DNA from: Chitinophaga polysaccharea | Lineage (GTDB): Bacteria; Bacteroidota; Bacteroidia; Chitinophagales; Chitinophagaceae | Direction of reading: 5' to 3' | Assembly: GCF_902150045.1 (NCBI RefSeq) | Contig: NZ_CABFVU010000001.1 | Location: 1,922,001 to 1,986,000, forward strand | Length of the DNA: 64,000 nucleotides | Part shown: positions 8,433 to 17,102 of the stretch, piece after piece | Layout of the letters: the number at the start of each line of letters is the position of its first letter | Position numbering within the stretch: the first letter of the stretch is position 1 | Notes under the pieces: generated by a model | The model's database searches: none | What the model was told of the DNA's origin: nothing | Seen by the model: only the letters and a program-made list of their open reading frames with translations | Made by a program: the position numbers and the translations under genes

Positions 8433-9461
8433 TCAGAGCAAAGGCATCACTACGGTAGCTTCTACCGTTTGCTCATCTTTATTCCTGATTTCAAAGGAAG
8501 CCCTGCTTCCAAATAAAAGGCCCAGCCGCTGCCGGGTACTTTGTAAACCAAACCCGTGCCCGTTCATACCGTTCTCTACGATCTGGCCGGTATTCTCAAT
8601 GGTAATCACATGCTGCATCCCTTTCAGGGAAGACTGAATATACACCGACCCGCCCCTGACAATCCTGGAAATACCGTGTTTAATGGCATTTTCCACCAAT
8701 GTTTGCAACATCATCGGCGGCACCTGCAATTCCAGTGTATCCGGGTCTATCTCATACTTTACACTCAGCCGCTCTTCAAAACGGATATGCTCCAATGCAA
8801 GGTAATCCTTTACTATATTCAATTCATTTTCCAGGCTCACAGTTTCCGCTTTCTCCGTTTGCATAGAGCTTCGCAGGATGTTGGAAAGCTCTGTGATGGC
8901 AGTTCTTGCCCTTTGAGGGTTTTCATCTACCAGCGCCCGGATACTGTTCAGCGCGTTAAAAATAAAATGCGGGTTCAGCTGAGCCTTGATCGTTTTCAGC
9001 TCCAGCTCCTTCACCGTAGCTTCCAGCTTCAGCTGATCTACCTGCGACCTTCGGTTCCTCTCGATATAATGCCAGATAAAATAAAGAAACCACCAGATGG
9101 TAGTGATCAGGAAAGAACCCACAATCCCCACCTGGATGGGCGTATCCGATAAGTGTAACAGGTATATCCCAAAAAAGTAATAGCCGATATATGATACCAG
9201 TCCCGACCCCGTCATTAACCCGATAAACAATAAGATCTGGTTCTCAAAATTATAGTTCACCCACGCAAACCTGTGAATGAGGTTGCGGAACAGGTGGGTG
9301 GCTATAAATCCGAATAAAACAAAAATTACCAGGTTCAGATAATAAGCCGCGTCCGGTGACGTTTTTCTGTAAACAGAAAAGGCGAAGAAAACATTGATCA
9401 GAAAATATGCCGACCACCCCAATATCTGGCACCACCAATATTTGTTTATTTGTTTAAACAT
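8433..9461 (-). CDS. LytS/YehU-type membrane sensor histidine kinase
   Basis: The 342-residue protein has four predicted membrane helices in residues 12-130, a short coiled linker (about 138-158), and the His_kinase domain in which H165 lies in AQLNPHFIFNALNSI, the hallmark of this kinase class. The ATPase part shows an N-box (VENAIKHGI) and the glycine-rich GHGFGLQSTRQRLGLLFG. There is no large extracytoplasmic domain, so the signal is probably sensed within or near the membrane. It is the upstream partner of the LytTR regulator. The pair is bounded downstream by the terminator at 7554-7592. Confidence 0.92.
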   Translation of the reverse strand: MFKQINKYWWCQILGWSAYFLINVFFAFSVYRKTSPDAAYYLNLVIFVLFGFIATHLFRNLIHRFAWVNYNFENQILLFIGLMTGSGLVSYIGYYFFGIYLLHLSDTPIQVGIVGSFLITTIWWFLYFIWHYIERNRRSQVDQLKLEATVKELELKTIKAQLNPHFIFNALNSIRALVDENPQRARTAITELSNILRSSMQTEKAETVSLENELNIVKDYLALEHIRFEERLSVKYEIDPDTLELQVPPMMLQTLVENAIKHGISRIVRGGSVYIQSSLKGMQHVITIENTGQIVENGMNGHGFGLQSTRQRLGLLFGSRASFEIRNKDEQTVEATVVMPLL

Positions 9462-9647
9462 TCAATCAAATTAGTAAACTTCACCTATATTCCAAAAATA
9501 CCCTACAGCGCCCCCTGCAGAAACCTAAATGTTATAAATGGTGAATCAGAAAAGGTAAATGGCAGATGACTGTATCTGAATGGTGAGATATCACGGAACG
9601 GACCTATTTTCCTGTCATAGTTACACTATTTACCACTTATTTTTATG

Positions 9648-9655
9648 TATTTTTG
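9648..9655 (+). promoter_or_regulatory. -7 element (TAnnTTTG) for dxs
   Basis: TATTTTTG is an exact match to the Bacteroidota -7 consensus, 28 bases upstream of the dxs ATG. Confidence 0.6.
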
Positions 9656-9683
9656 TTACTTCATATAAACCCTGAGCCCAATT

Positions 9684-11609
9684 ATGAATATTAAGGCAGG
9701 TCAACTGTTGAGCCAGATAGAATATCCCGCTGATTTGCGAAAGCTGAGTAAAGAACAGCTTCACCAGGTATGTGAGGAGCTGCGTCAATACATTATTGAC
9801 GTAGTAAGTGTGCATGGTGGTCATTTTGCTGCCAGTCTCGGTGTAGTGGAGCTAACAGTCGCTTTGCATTATGTATTTAATACCCCATACGATCAGCTGG
9901 TATGGGATGTAGGGCATCAGGCATATGGACATAAGATCCTTACCGGGCGCCGGGAATCATTTCCTACCAACCGGAAATACAAGGGCCTCAGCGGGTTTCC
10001 CAAAAGGGATGAAAGCCGTTACGATACCTTTGGTGTAGGCCATTCGTCTACCTCTATCTCTGCTGCCCTTGGTATGGCAATGGCCTCCCACTATAAAGGG
10101 GAGTTCGACCGCCAGCATATTGCAGTGATCGGCGATGGCGCTATGACCGCCGGTATGGCATTCGAAGCCCTTAATCACGCAGGTGTGGCAAACGCCAATG
10201 TGCTGATCATCCTGAACGACAACTGCATGTCCATAGATCCTAATGTGGGCGCGCTGAAAGAATACCTGACAGATATCACCACTTCACCCACCTACAACAA
10301 AGTAAGGGATGATGTGTGGAACCTGCTTGGCAAATTACCTGTAGGAAAGAAATTTACCCGCGACATGGCCTCCAAACTGGAAGCCAGCCTCAAAGGCGTG
10401 GTGTCAAAATCCAGCAACCTCTTCGAAGCACTGAAGATGCGCTACTTTGGCCCCATCGATGGCCATAACATCACCAAACTGGCCGATACCCTCCAGGATC
10501 TGAAAGATATTCCCGGTCCGAAGCTGCTGCACATCGTTACCACCAAAGGTAAAGGCTATGCCCTCGCAGAAAAAGACCAGACCACCTGGCATGCACCAGG
10601 CCTTTTTGATAAAATCACCGGCGAAATATTCAAAAAACCGGTTACCAGCCCCCAACCTCCTAAATACCAGGACGTTTTTGGCCATACCATCATTGAGCTT
10701 GCAGAACAAAACGATAAAATTATCGGTATCACCCCAGCCATGCCTTCCGGTTCCTCCCTCAAATTTATGATGGAGAAAATGCCGCAAAGGGCATTTGATG
10801 TGGGCATCTGCGAACAACACGCGGTTACCCTCTCAGCCGGAATGGCCACCCAGGGCATGCGCGTTTTCTGCAACATCTACTCCTCCTTCTTCCAACGCGC
10901 CTTTGATCAGGCCGTACATGACGTGGCCATCCAAAAGCTACCAGTGATATTCTGCCTCGACAGGGCCGGACTGGTAGGAGAAGACGGGCCTACCCATCAT
11001 GGCGCCTACGATATTGCCTATATGCGCAGTATTCCCAATGTTATTATCAGCGCCCCCATGAACGAGGAAGAGCTCCGTAACCTGATGTACAGCGCTCAAC
11101 TGCCGGAAAATGACCAGCCCTATGTAATCCGTTACCCACGCGGCCAGGGCGTAATGCCGGAATGGCGTACACCATTTAAGGCGATCAAACCAGGTACAGG
11201 CCGCAAAATACGTGACGGAAAGGATATCGCTATCCTTTCCCTGGGGCACACCGGCAACTTCGTGGCGGAAGCATGTAAAGAACTTGTAGGAGACGGGCTA
11301 CAACCCGCTCATTACGATATGCGCTTCGTAAAACCATTGGATGAAGCCATGTTACATGATATTTTCCAGTCGTTCGACAAAGTAATTACTGTTGAAGATG
11401 GCACCATTGCAGGAGGCTTCGGCAGCGCCGTTATCGAATTCATGGTATCCAACAACTATAAGGCAGCTGTTAGAAGATTAGGCATTCCTGATAAAATTGT
11501 GGAACACGGTAAGCCGGAAGAATTATACCGCGAATGTGGTTACGATGCAGCCGGTATTGCAAGCGCCACCAGGGATATGCTGAAAGAAAAAATTACTGTC
11601 ACCATTTAA
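9684..11609 (+). CDS. dxs: 1-deoxy-D-xylulose-5-phosphate synthase
   Basis: This is the first enzyme of the MEP isoprenoid pathway; it condenses pyruvate and glyceraldehyde 3-phosphate with thiamine diphosphate. The 641-residue length is normal. The N-terminal half has VWDVGHQAYGHKILTGR and the thiamine-binding GDGAMTAGMAFEALNHAG with a downstream N-D-N; the central domain has FDVGICEQHAVTLSAGMA and the transketolase-like RAGLVGEDGPTHHG; the C-terminal domain has VEDGTIAGGFGSAV. It supplies the precursor for isoprenoids including undecaprenyl phosphate and quinones. A hairpin and T-run follow the stop codon before the next gene. Confidence 0.97.
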   Translation: MNIKAGQLLSQIEYPADLRKLSKEQLHQVCEELRQYIIDVVSVHGGHFAASLGVVELTVALHYVFNTPYDQLVWDVGHQAYGHKILTGRRESFPTNRKYKGLSGFPKRDESRYDTFGVGHSSTSISAALGMAMASHYKGEFDRQHIAVIGDGAMTAGMAFEALNHAGVANANVLIILNDNCMSIDPNVGALKEYLTDITTSPTYNKVRDDVWNLLGKLPVGKKFTRDMASKLEASLKGVVSKSSNLFEALKMRYFGPIDGHNITKLADTLQDLKDIPGPKLLHIVTTKGKGYALAEKDQTTWHAPGLFDKITGEIFKKPVTSPQPPKYQDVFGHTIIELAEQNDKIIGITPAMPSGSSLKFMMEKMPQRAFDVGICEQHAVTLSAGMATQGMRVFCNIYSSFFQRAFDQAVHDVAIQKLPVIFCLDRAGLVGEDGPTHHGAYDIAYMRSIPNVIISAPMNEEELRNLMYSAQLPENDQPYVIRYPRGQGVMPEWRTPFKAIKPGTGRKIRDGKDIAILSLGHTGNFVAEACKELVGDGLQPAHYDMRFVKPLDEAMLHDIFQSFDKVITVEDGTIAGGFGSAVIEFMVSNNYKAAVRRLGIPDKIVEHGKPEELYRECGYDAAGIASATRDMLKEKITVTI

Positions 11610-11625
11610 TAAAAGAATTTAGTTA

Positions 11626-11686
11626 TTTAGCTATTCAGCCATTTGATTTCCCGGAAATTGAATAGCGGAATAGCTAAACTTTTTTA
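11626..11686 (+). terminator. Terminator or attenuator between dxs and ferredoxin-reductase gene
   Basis: TTTAGCTATTC (11626-11636) pairs perfectly with GAATAGCTAAA (11668-11678), followed by CTTTTTTA. The structure ends only a few bases before the ATG at 11691, so it could end dxs transcription or attenuate readthrough into the next gene. Confidence 0.6.
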
Positions 11687-11690
11687 TACC

Positions 11691-12737
11691 ATGTACTTTC
11701 AGCTCAGGATAACGGAGATCATACGCGAAACACCCGGTACTTATACTTATAAGCTGGAAAATACATCGCCGGAACCACTGGTATATCTCGCAGGGCAATT
11801 CCTTACTTTCCTCATCACCCTTAATAACAAAGAATACAGGCGCTCCTATTCTTTCAGTTCCACACCGGGCGTGGATCCCTATCTTTCTGTAACAATACGC
11901 GAAAAAGAAAACGGGGAAATATCACGACATCTTATTCACAACTGGAAAGTAAACGATATTGTTACCGCCCTCGAACCATCCGGCAGGTTCACCTATGAAA
12001 AGTCTGACAATACCAGGAAAGATATTTTCCTGCTGGCCGCAGGAAGCGGTATTACACCTGTATTTTCGCTGCTCAAACATATACTTGCAACAGAGGAAAA
12101 TGTCCATGTTAAACTGATTTACAGCAACACCACACCGGAAAGAACTATCTTCCGTGAAGCGCTTCAAAACTGGCAAAGCCGCTACCCCAGCCAATTGGAA
12201 TGTATATGGCTTTTCAGTAACGATCCTGATAGTCTTCATACCTACAGAAGGCTCAACAATATTTTACTGGAGCAACTGGTAAATGCACATCTTCGTTACC
12301 GCCGGGAAGATGCACAGTTCTTCCTTTGCGGGCCTCCCGATTACATGCGTACTATCCTGCTCACACTCACATTTATGGGCTTCAGCGAAGCCCAGCTGCA
12401 CAAAGAGAACTTCGTGGTAAATACGGATACCAGGATCGCTAAAACACAGCTGCCACAGGATCACGATCCGAAACAGGTAATCATCCGTTATCGTAATGCA
12501 GAATATAAGCTCGCTGTTCCCGGTAACGAAACTATCCTGAGCTATGCGCTTGCCCACAACGTGTTACTGCCTTACAGCTGCAAAGGCGGGGTATGCGGTT
12601 CCTGTACAGCGCAATGTGTAAGCGGCAAAGTATGGATGCCCGTCAATGAGGTGCTTACAGACAAAGAGTTGGCCGAGGGCCTGGTGCTTACTTGTGTAGG
12701 GTACCCTGCAAGCGATGAGATAATCCTTGAATTATAA
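11691..12737 (+). CDS. Ferredoxin-fused NAD(P)H-dependent oxidoreductase (PaaE-like)
   Basis: The 348-residue protein joins a ferredoxin-reductase module to a plant-type [2Fe-2S] domain. The FAD-binding signature is RRSYSFSS (50-57); the NAD(P)-binding part has LLAAGSGITPVFSLLKH and FFLCGPPDYM; the C-terminal ferredoxin domain has the cluster ligands C297, C302, C305 and C335. It passes electrons from NAD(P)H through FAD and the cluster to an unknown acceptor. An in-frame start at 11643 is rejected because it falls inside the hairpin preceding the gene. It lies 81 bases after dxs; the MEP enzymes IspG and IspH need low-potential electrons, so a link is conceivable but unproven. No oxygenase genes of the phenylacetate pathway are nearby. 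Confidence 0.88.
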   Translation: MYFQLRITEIIRETPGTYTYKLENTSPEPLVYLAGQFLTFLITLNNKEYRRSYSFSSTPGVDPYLSVTIREKENGEISRHLIHNWKVNDIVTALEPSGRFTYEKSDNTRKDIFLLAAGSGITPVFSLLKHILATEENVHVKLIYSNTTPERTIFREALQNWQSRYPSQLECIWLFSNDPDSLHTYRRLNNILLEQLVNAHLRYRREDAQFFLCGPPDYMRTILLTLTFMGFSEAQLHKENFVVNTDTRIAKTQLPQDHDPKQVIIRYRNAEYKLAVPGNETILSYALAHNVLLPYSCKGGVCGSCTAQCVSGKVWMPVNEVLTDKELAEGLVLTCVGYPASDEIILEL

Positions 12738-12833
12738 AATCACATAATGTAAAAAATAGTATCAATCACAAGGATCTGATATTGTTTTTTTCGATTGCTA
12801 AAATTTTAGCTAAATTATGTGGAAAATCAGGTG

Positions 12834-13670
12834 ATGCGGAATGCCCCAATAAAAATTATATGCCTGTCATTGCTGCTTGTAGTTATTGTAACAAACGGCT
12901 ACCTGCTACTTACACATACATTCCATCCATCATCACTATTACTATCATTCAATATAGTGGCCCTCTGCAGTGTATTTGCCCTGTTGCTCATTACCACCTT
13001 CTTATTTGATAAGCATTCCCTTCAGTTTGAACGACTCTTCAATGAATACCCCATCCCTATGTGGATCTATGAAAAAGCTACCATGCGCTTTTTATCTGTT
13101 AACAATGCGGCCGCTGAAAAATATGGTTATAGCAAAAAAGAATTCCTACGACTAACGTTAAAGGATATACGTAATCAGGAAGACATACCATTGTTCATGG
13201 AAAACGCTGCAGAATTTTGCAGCGGCGATGAATACAGGGGTATCTGGAAACACCGTAAAAAGGACGGTGTTAATTTCTTTGTAGAGATCTACTCTCTTCC
13301 TGCCACTTATTATGGCAAAAGCGCCCGCTTTATTATGGCCAGGGATGTGGATGCACAAATGAAAGCAGTAAAAGAAGCGCGTGAGCTTGGCATGCGCTAT
13401 GAGCAGCAGGCACAGCTTACCCACGACAGGCTCCTAAAACAAGCCACCCAGCTTGAAGAACAAAATAAAGCGTTAAAAGAAATTGCCTGGATCAACTCAC
13501 ATGAAATACGCCGACCTGTAGTATCTATACTCAGTATTGCCGGCCTGTTCGATAAAAGCAACCAGGATCTGCATCTCAACACCCAGCTCATGGAATGGCT
13601 GCATGAATCCACCCTTCAACTGGATGAGATCATTCATAAAATTGAGCACAAAGTAAAAGCCCTCCAGTAA
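12834..13670 (+). CDS. Membrane PAS-domain protein with histidine-kinase-like dimerisation helix but no ATPase
   Basis: The protein is about 278 residues from the ATG at 12834 (a GTG at 12819 would add five). Two membrane helices (about 7-28 and 36-58) are followed by a PAS domain (about 63-175; IPMWIYEKATMRFLSVNNAA and the closing FIMARDVDAQ), a coiled coil (about 178-215), and a segment EIAWINSHEIRRPVVSILSI that matches the H-box region of HisKA domains, with H223. The chain then ends after about 55 residues, with no N-, G1- or G2-box, so it cannot be an ordinary kinase. It stops exactly where the convergent coiled-coil gene stops. A 14-base palindrome GCTAAAATTTTAGC (12797-12810) precedes the start. 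Confidence 0.75.
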   Translation: MRNAPIKIICLSLLLVVIVTNGYLLLTHTFHPSSLLLSFNIVALCSVFALLLITTFLFDKHSLQFERLFNEYPIPMWIYEKATMRFLSVNNAAAEKYGYSKKEFLRLTLKDIRNQEDIPLFMENAAEFCSGDEYRGIWKHRKKDGVNFFVEIYSLPATYYGKSARFIMARDVDAQMKAVKEARELGMRYEQQAQLTHDRLLKQATQLEEQNKALKEIAWINSHEIRRPVVSILSIAGLFDKSNQDLHLNTQLMEWLHESTLQLDEIIHKIEHKVKALQ

Positions 13671-14048
13671 CTATACCTCGCAAGGTATAAATTGATTGAA
13701 CTCTTCCTTTAATGATAAATATAATTTTCTGAAAATTTCCATACGGTGCTGTATGGTCTGAAAGTCATCAATGGGCCGGTCGTCATGTATCACTGTTACC
13801 GGAGTGTTGGCCACTCTTTTGGCACATTGCTTAATGTCATGATGCAATTCATCCGCTACTTCACGTTCACGCAGTAAACGGTTTTCAAAATGTTCAACCT
13901 GTGTCATTACATCCCTGGAAGCTTTGCTGAGCGCGATCTGTTCCAGCCGCTCCCGCATCATTTTTACTTCGTTTCTTACTTCGTTTACTTCTTCTTTCCA
14001 GGAATTTAACTGCTGGTGCAGTTCTTCGGTGGGAGTTGTAATTTCCAT
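13671..14048 (-). CDS. Coiled-coil protein of unknown function
   Basis: From the ATG at 14048 the product has 125 residues (an in-frame TTG at 14066 is less likely). It is highly charged and mostly helical, with heptad-like patterns in about residues 8-80 (EELHQQLNSWKEEVNEVRNE and ENRLLREREVADELHHD). It has no signal peptide or membrane segment. I do not recognise a family. Its stop codon abuts, without any spacing, the stop codon of the convergent PAS-protein gene, so the two transcripts must overlap. Confidence 0.6.
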   Translation of the reverse strand: MEITTPTEELHQQLNSWKEEVNEVRNEVKMMRERLEQIALSKASRDVMTQVEHFENRLLREREVADELHHDIKQCAKRVANTPVTVIHDDRPIDDFQTIQHRMEIFRKLYLSLKEEFNQFIPCEV

Positions 14049-14181
14049 GGTGTATTGATTTATCAATTTAAATGATGATTAAAGAACTATTCATCATACC
14101 AAGCGTTGTTGTCAATAGCCATTTTTTATCCGAAAAGACCTGTTCTAAGGTACAATCTTTTTCTATTCTGCTTCCACCTTT

Positions 14182-14895
14182 TTACAGATAAATTCCGAAT
14201 TCAGGAAAAAAATCCATCGCTTCCAGAATTCCTCCGGCGCCGGGCCGCTGTGCCTGTAATACATGCGGCATTCCTGCAGTACGGGCTACTAATTCGGGCT
14301 CCGAATCACCCACTACCACACCCTTGAACCCGGTTTCATACATCGAGTAATCGTTCATGGAATCGCCGGCCACCAGCACCTTCTGATGCGGCAATGCCAG
14401 CACCTGTAACAACTGTTTCAGTGTAAATCCCTTGTTCACTCCGGCAGGTAATATATCGAGGTATTTACCGGCAGATAAAACCAGGTCGCATTGCAATGAT
14501 GCTGCGATTTCACGCGCACTGTCTATATCTGTGCTGTTATCATAATAGTAAGAACAGCGGTACTGCTGATGCGCTTCCTGGTGCAGTAATCCTCTTACTG
14601 TTTTCAGGGTTTCCCTCACCTGTTCTCCCGGCCATTTGGCTGCAATATCTGATTGCACCGGCTCTACCGCAGTTAACGTAGGCAGGTGGGTTACCGTAGC
14701 GCCTACATCACAGATAATATATTCAGGCCGTGGCAAAGTATTATCTTCCAGTAACGACAACACACTGCGTATTCCTCTTCCGGTTACAAATACCAGCTGT
14801 ATCTCCTTTTGCTGCCGCAATAAACTGTATAATTTCTCTTTATCTTCTGATGTACCTCCTAAAAATGTACCGTCCAGATCTGTAGCTAATAACAT
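14182..14895 (-). CDS. HAD-superfamily phosphatase, sucrose-phosphate-phosphatase-like
   Basis: The 237-residue protein starts with the HAD nucleophile motif TDLDGTF (D6, D8), followed by VFVTGRG (motif II), a lysine in NKGFTLKQLL (motif III) and VLVAGDSMNDYSM (motif IV). The cap region and overall pattern fit the HAD-IIB group that includes sucrose-6-phosphate phosphatases. No sucrose-phosphate synthase gene is adjacent, so the substrate is uncertain; another sugar phosphate is equally possible. It stands alone on the minus strand. Confidence 0.8.
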   Translation of the reverse strand: MLLATDLDGTFLGGTSEDKEKLYSLLRQQKEIQLVFVTGRGIRSVLSLLEDNTLPRPEYIICDVGATVTHLPTLTAVEPVQSDIAAKWPGEQVRETLKTVRGLLHQEAHQQYRCSYYYDNSTDIDSAREIAASLQCDLVLSAGKYLDILPAGVNKGFTLKQLLQVLALPHQKVLVAGDSMNDYSMYETGFKGVVVGDSEPELVARTAGMPHVLQAQRPGAGGILEAMDFFPEFGIYL

Positions 14896-14954
14896 AATTC
14901 CCGGGTGACTTTAAAAATTTCAATGAATGCAGATGCCGATAAAAATATAAAAAA

Positions 14955-14979
14955 AAGACCAGCCGAAACGACTGATCTT
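14955..14979 (-). terminator. Terminator downstream of the first pirin gene
   Basis: On the minus strand AAGATCAGTCG pairs with CGGCTGGTCTT through an 11-bp stem with two G-U pairs, followed by TTTTTTATA. It lies about 35 bases after the pirin stop codon. Confidence 0.7.
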
Positions 14980-15015
14980 CCTTTAGATATATTGGGTTAG
15001 TAGATAACGGTATGA

Positions 15016-15729
15016 TTAGTTCAGCATTGGCACATCTATCAGCAAAAACTCTGCCGGTTTGACCACTTCAATACCTGCTTTATCATACTCAGATAACCCG
15101 ATCGCATCACGTGTGCTTAATGTTTCTCCATCTACCTTTAATTCACCGCTGAGCAAAAACAAATAGCTGCCGATGTTGGGTGCCTTTGCTGTAATATCGA
15201 GTTTTTTACCGGCTTCATACTTACCCAATGTAAACCATGCATCCTGGTTCAACCAGAGCCCACCTGCGTTTTTGTCTGGTGAAATCACCACCTGTAAGGC
15301 GTTTTCACGGGCGGTAGGATCAAATGTTCTCTGATCGTAACGGGGTGTCACATTCCTTTCTTTAGGTATTATCCATATCTGCAGGAAATTCACATCATCT
15401 GTTTTAGACGCATTAAATTCTGAGTGAACAACGCCTGTGCCGGCACTCATAATCTGCACATCATTTTTACGGATCACTTCTTTATTGCCGGTATTATCGC
15501 TGTGTGCCAACTCTCCGTTCAGCACAATGGATACAATTTCCATATTATCGTGAGGATGCGCGCCAAAACCCATTCCGCCTTTTACAGCATCATCGTTCAA
15601 CACACGCAATGCGCCAAAATGGATCCTGTTGGGATCATAATAATTGGCAAAACTGAAAGTGTGATGACTCTTCAACCAGCCGTGGTTGGCATATCCCCTG
15701 GTATCTGCACGATGAATAACTTTTTTCAT
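15016..15729 (-). CDS. Pirin-family protein (YhhW-type bicupin)
   Basis: The 237-residue bicupin carries the complete pirin metal-binding set in its N-terminal cupin: H58 and H60 in GAHPHDNMEIVS, H102 and E104 in GVVHSEF. Related E. coli YhhW has quercetin 2,3-dioxygenase activity in vitro; the physiological role is unclear. GGAGA lies six bases before the ATG, an unusual ribosome-binding motif for this window. It has its own terminator downstream and is the left end of a set of redox/stress-type genes (OsmC, YceI, second pirin, AraC). Confidence 0.88.
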   Translation of the reverse strand: MKKVIHRADTRGYANHGWLKSHHTFSFANYYDPNRIHFGALRVLNDDAVKGGMGFGAHPHDNMEIVSIVLNGELAHSDNTGNKEVIRKNDVQIMSAGTGVVHSEFNASKTDDVNFLQIWIIPKERNVTPRYDQRTFDPTARENALQVVISPDKNAGGLWLNQDAWFTLGKYEAGKKLDITAKAPNIGSYLFLLSGELKVDGETLSTRDAIGLSEYDKAGIEVVKPAEFLLIDVPMLN

Positions 15730-15907
15730 AACTGATCTCCTTTGTTTTTAACAGTACAAATATCGCTATAAACGAAGGCGCCGGGAATGGATCATATGTT
15801 GAAAAACGTGGACAAAAAAATACGGATCTTTCAATGCAGTAACTGCTTTCAAAAAAACAGTATGCATATGAAAAATCCGTAACGCAGTAACGATTTCAGG
15901 CGCTTAT

Positions 15908-16318
15908 TTACACCAGTTTGGCATCTGTGGTAATGGTTGCATTCAGCACTTTGCTCACCGGGCAGTTAGCTTCTGCATCCGCTACAAATTCAGCGAACTT
16001 GGCGGCATCCAGGCCTTCCACGCTGGCAGTTACTTCCAGGTGGCTGGTGGTAATAGCTCCATTATCCAGGGTGATGGTGCATTTGGTATCAATGTTACCA
16101 GGTGTAAAACCGGCGCCAGTGATCACAAAGCTCAGTTTCATAGTAAAGCAGCCGGCATGTGCTGCAGCAATCAGTTCTTCAGGGTTAGTACCAATGCCAT
16201 CTTCAAAACGGCTGCTGAAAGAGTACTGGGTCTTGTTTAACACAGTTGACTGGGAAGTTAAAGTGCCTTTACCTTCTTTACCGGTACCTTGCCAATTGGC
16301 AGATGCAAATCTTTTCAT
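15908..16318 (-). CDS. OsmC-family peroxiredoxin
   Basis: The 136-residue protein has the two reactive cysteines of OsmC proteins: C57 in AAHAGCFTM and C119 in [10 protein letters not shown]. The [12 protein letters not shown] helix and the ISHLEV-like beta strand are typical. OsmC enzymes reduce organic hydroperoxides in the cytoplasm with thiols. A further cysteine (C80) is present. It lies between the first pirin gene and the YceI gene on the same strand, but is separated from YceI by a terminator, so it probably has its own promoter. Confidence 0.92.
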   Translation of the reverse strand: MKRFASANWQGTGKEGKGTLTSQSTVLNKTQYSFSSRFEDGIGTNPEELIAAAHAGCFTMKLSFVITGAGFTPGNIDTKCTITLDNGAITTSHLEVTASVEGLDAAKFAEFVADAEANCPVSKVLNATITTDAKLV

Positions 16319-16428
16319 GTTTAATTTTTATTTTTTCCTGTTAGAAAAATCAGTGCGGAGGCCCAAATTACAAATTAATCGGCAATAAAAAACGCCGGAG
16401 CTACCCGGGCGGCCAAAGCGCATAAAAA

Positions 16429-16452
16429 AGCTGCACAGTTTCCTGTGCAGCT
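16429..16452 (-). terminator. Terminator downstream of the YceI gene
   Basis: AGCTGCACAG (16429-16438) pairs perfectly with CTGTGCAGCT (16443-16452); on the minus strand the stem is followed by TTTTTAT. Confidence 0.8.
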
Positions 16453-16539
16453 ATACATGGTTCCTGGCAATTGATTCTTATATTATTGCTGTCAATTCCT
16501 AATACCCTATCTTATCCGGCTCTGTCAAAGCCATCCATT

Positions 16540-17067
16540 TTATTGTTGTTTTATCATCTGCACGCTGGCCAGCAGCTTCACTTCATCGCTCAGCAGTAAA
16601 CCGCCGGTTTCGGTAGTAGCGTGGAAAGTAAGACCAAAATCTTTACGGTTGATTTTACCGCTCAGTTCAAATCCTGCTTTAGTCTGGCCATACGGATCTA
16701 CCACTTCACCACCAAATTCAACATTCAGCTCTACAGGGCGGGTATTATCGCGGATGGTTAAATCACCTACCAGCTTAAAAGTATCTGCATCTATTTTCTT
16801 CACCTCTTTAGACACGAAGGTGAGCTTGGGATATTTCTCTGCCTCAAAGAAATCAGCGGCCTGCAGGTGAGCGTCGCGCTGCGCATTCTGTGTGGAAATA
16901 CTGTTGATGTCTGCTTCAAAAGTGATGTTGGCAGTACTGAAATCGTTATCAACGGTTTGCATGGTACCATCAAATTTTGCAAACTGACCGGTTACGGTCG
17001 TAATCATCAGGTGTTTGATCTTAAATTGCACATCACTGTGCGAAGCATCAATTTTCCAGGTTGTCAT
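16540..17067 (-). CDS. YceI-family protein
   Basis: This 175-residue beta-rich protein starts with the family hallmark WKIDASHSDVQFKIKHLMI and has a typical FEADINSISTQNAQRDAHL and GDLTIRDNTRPV. YceI proteins form a lipocalin-like barrel that binds long-chain isoprenoids or amides. Unlike the periplasmic E. coli protein, this one has no signal peptide and is probably cytoplasmic. It follows the pirin gene by 35 bases, so the two are likely co-transcribed, and ends at the terminator near 16440. Confidence 0.9.
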   Translation of the reverse strand: MTTWKIDASHSDVQFKIKHLMITTVTGQFAKFDGTMQTVDNDFSTANITFEADINSISTQNAQRDAHLQAADFFEAEKYPKLTFVSKEVKKIDADTFKLVGDLTIRDNTRPVELNVEFGGEVVDPYGQTKAGFELSGKINRKDFGLTFHATTETGGLLLSDEVKLLASVQMIKQQ

Positions 17068-17102
17068 ATAACTTTGTTTTTTTAGTATTATTAAATGTTT
17101 AA

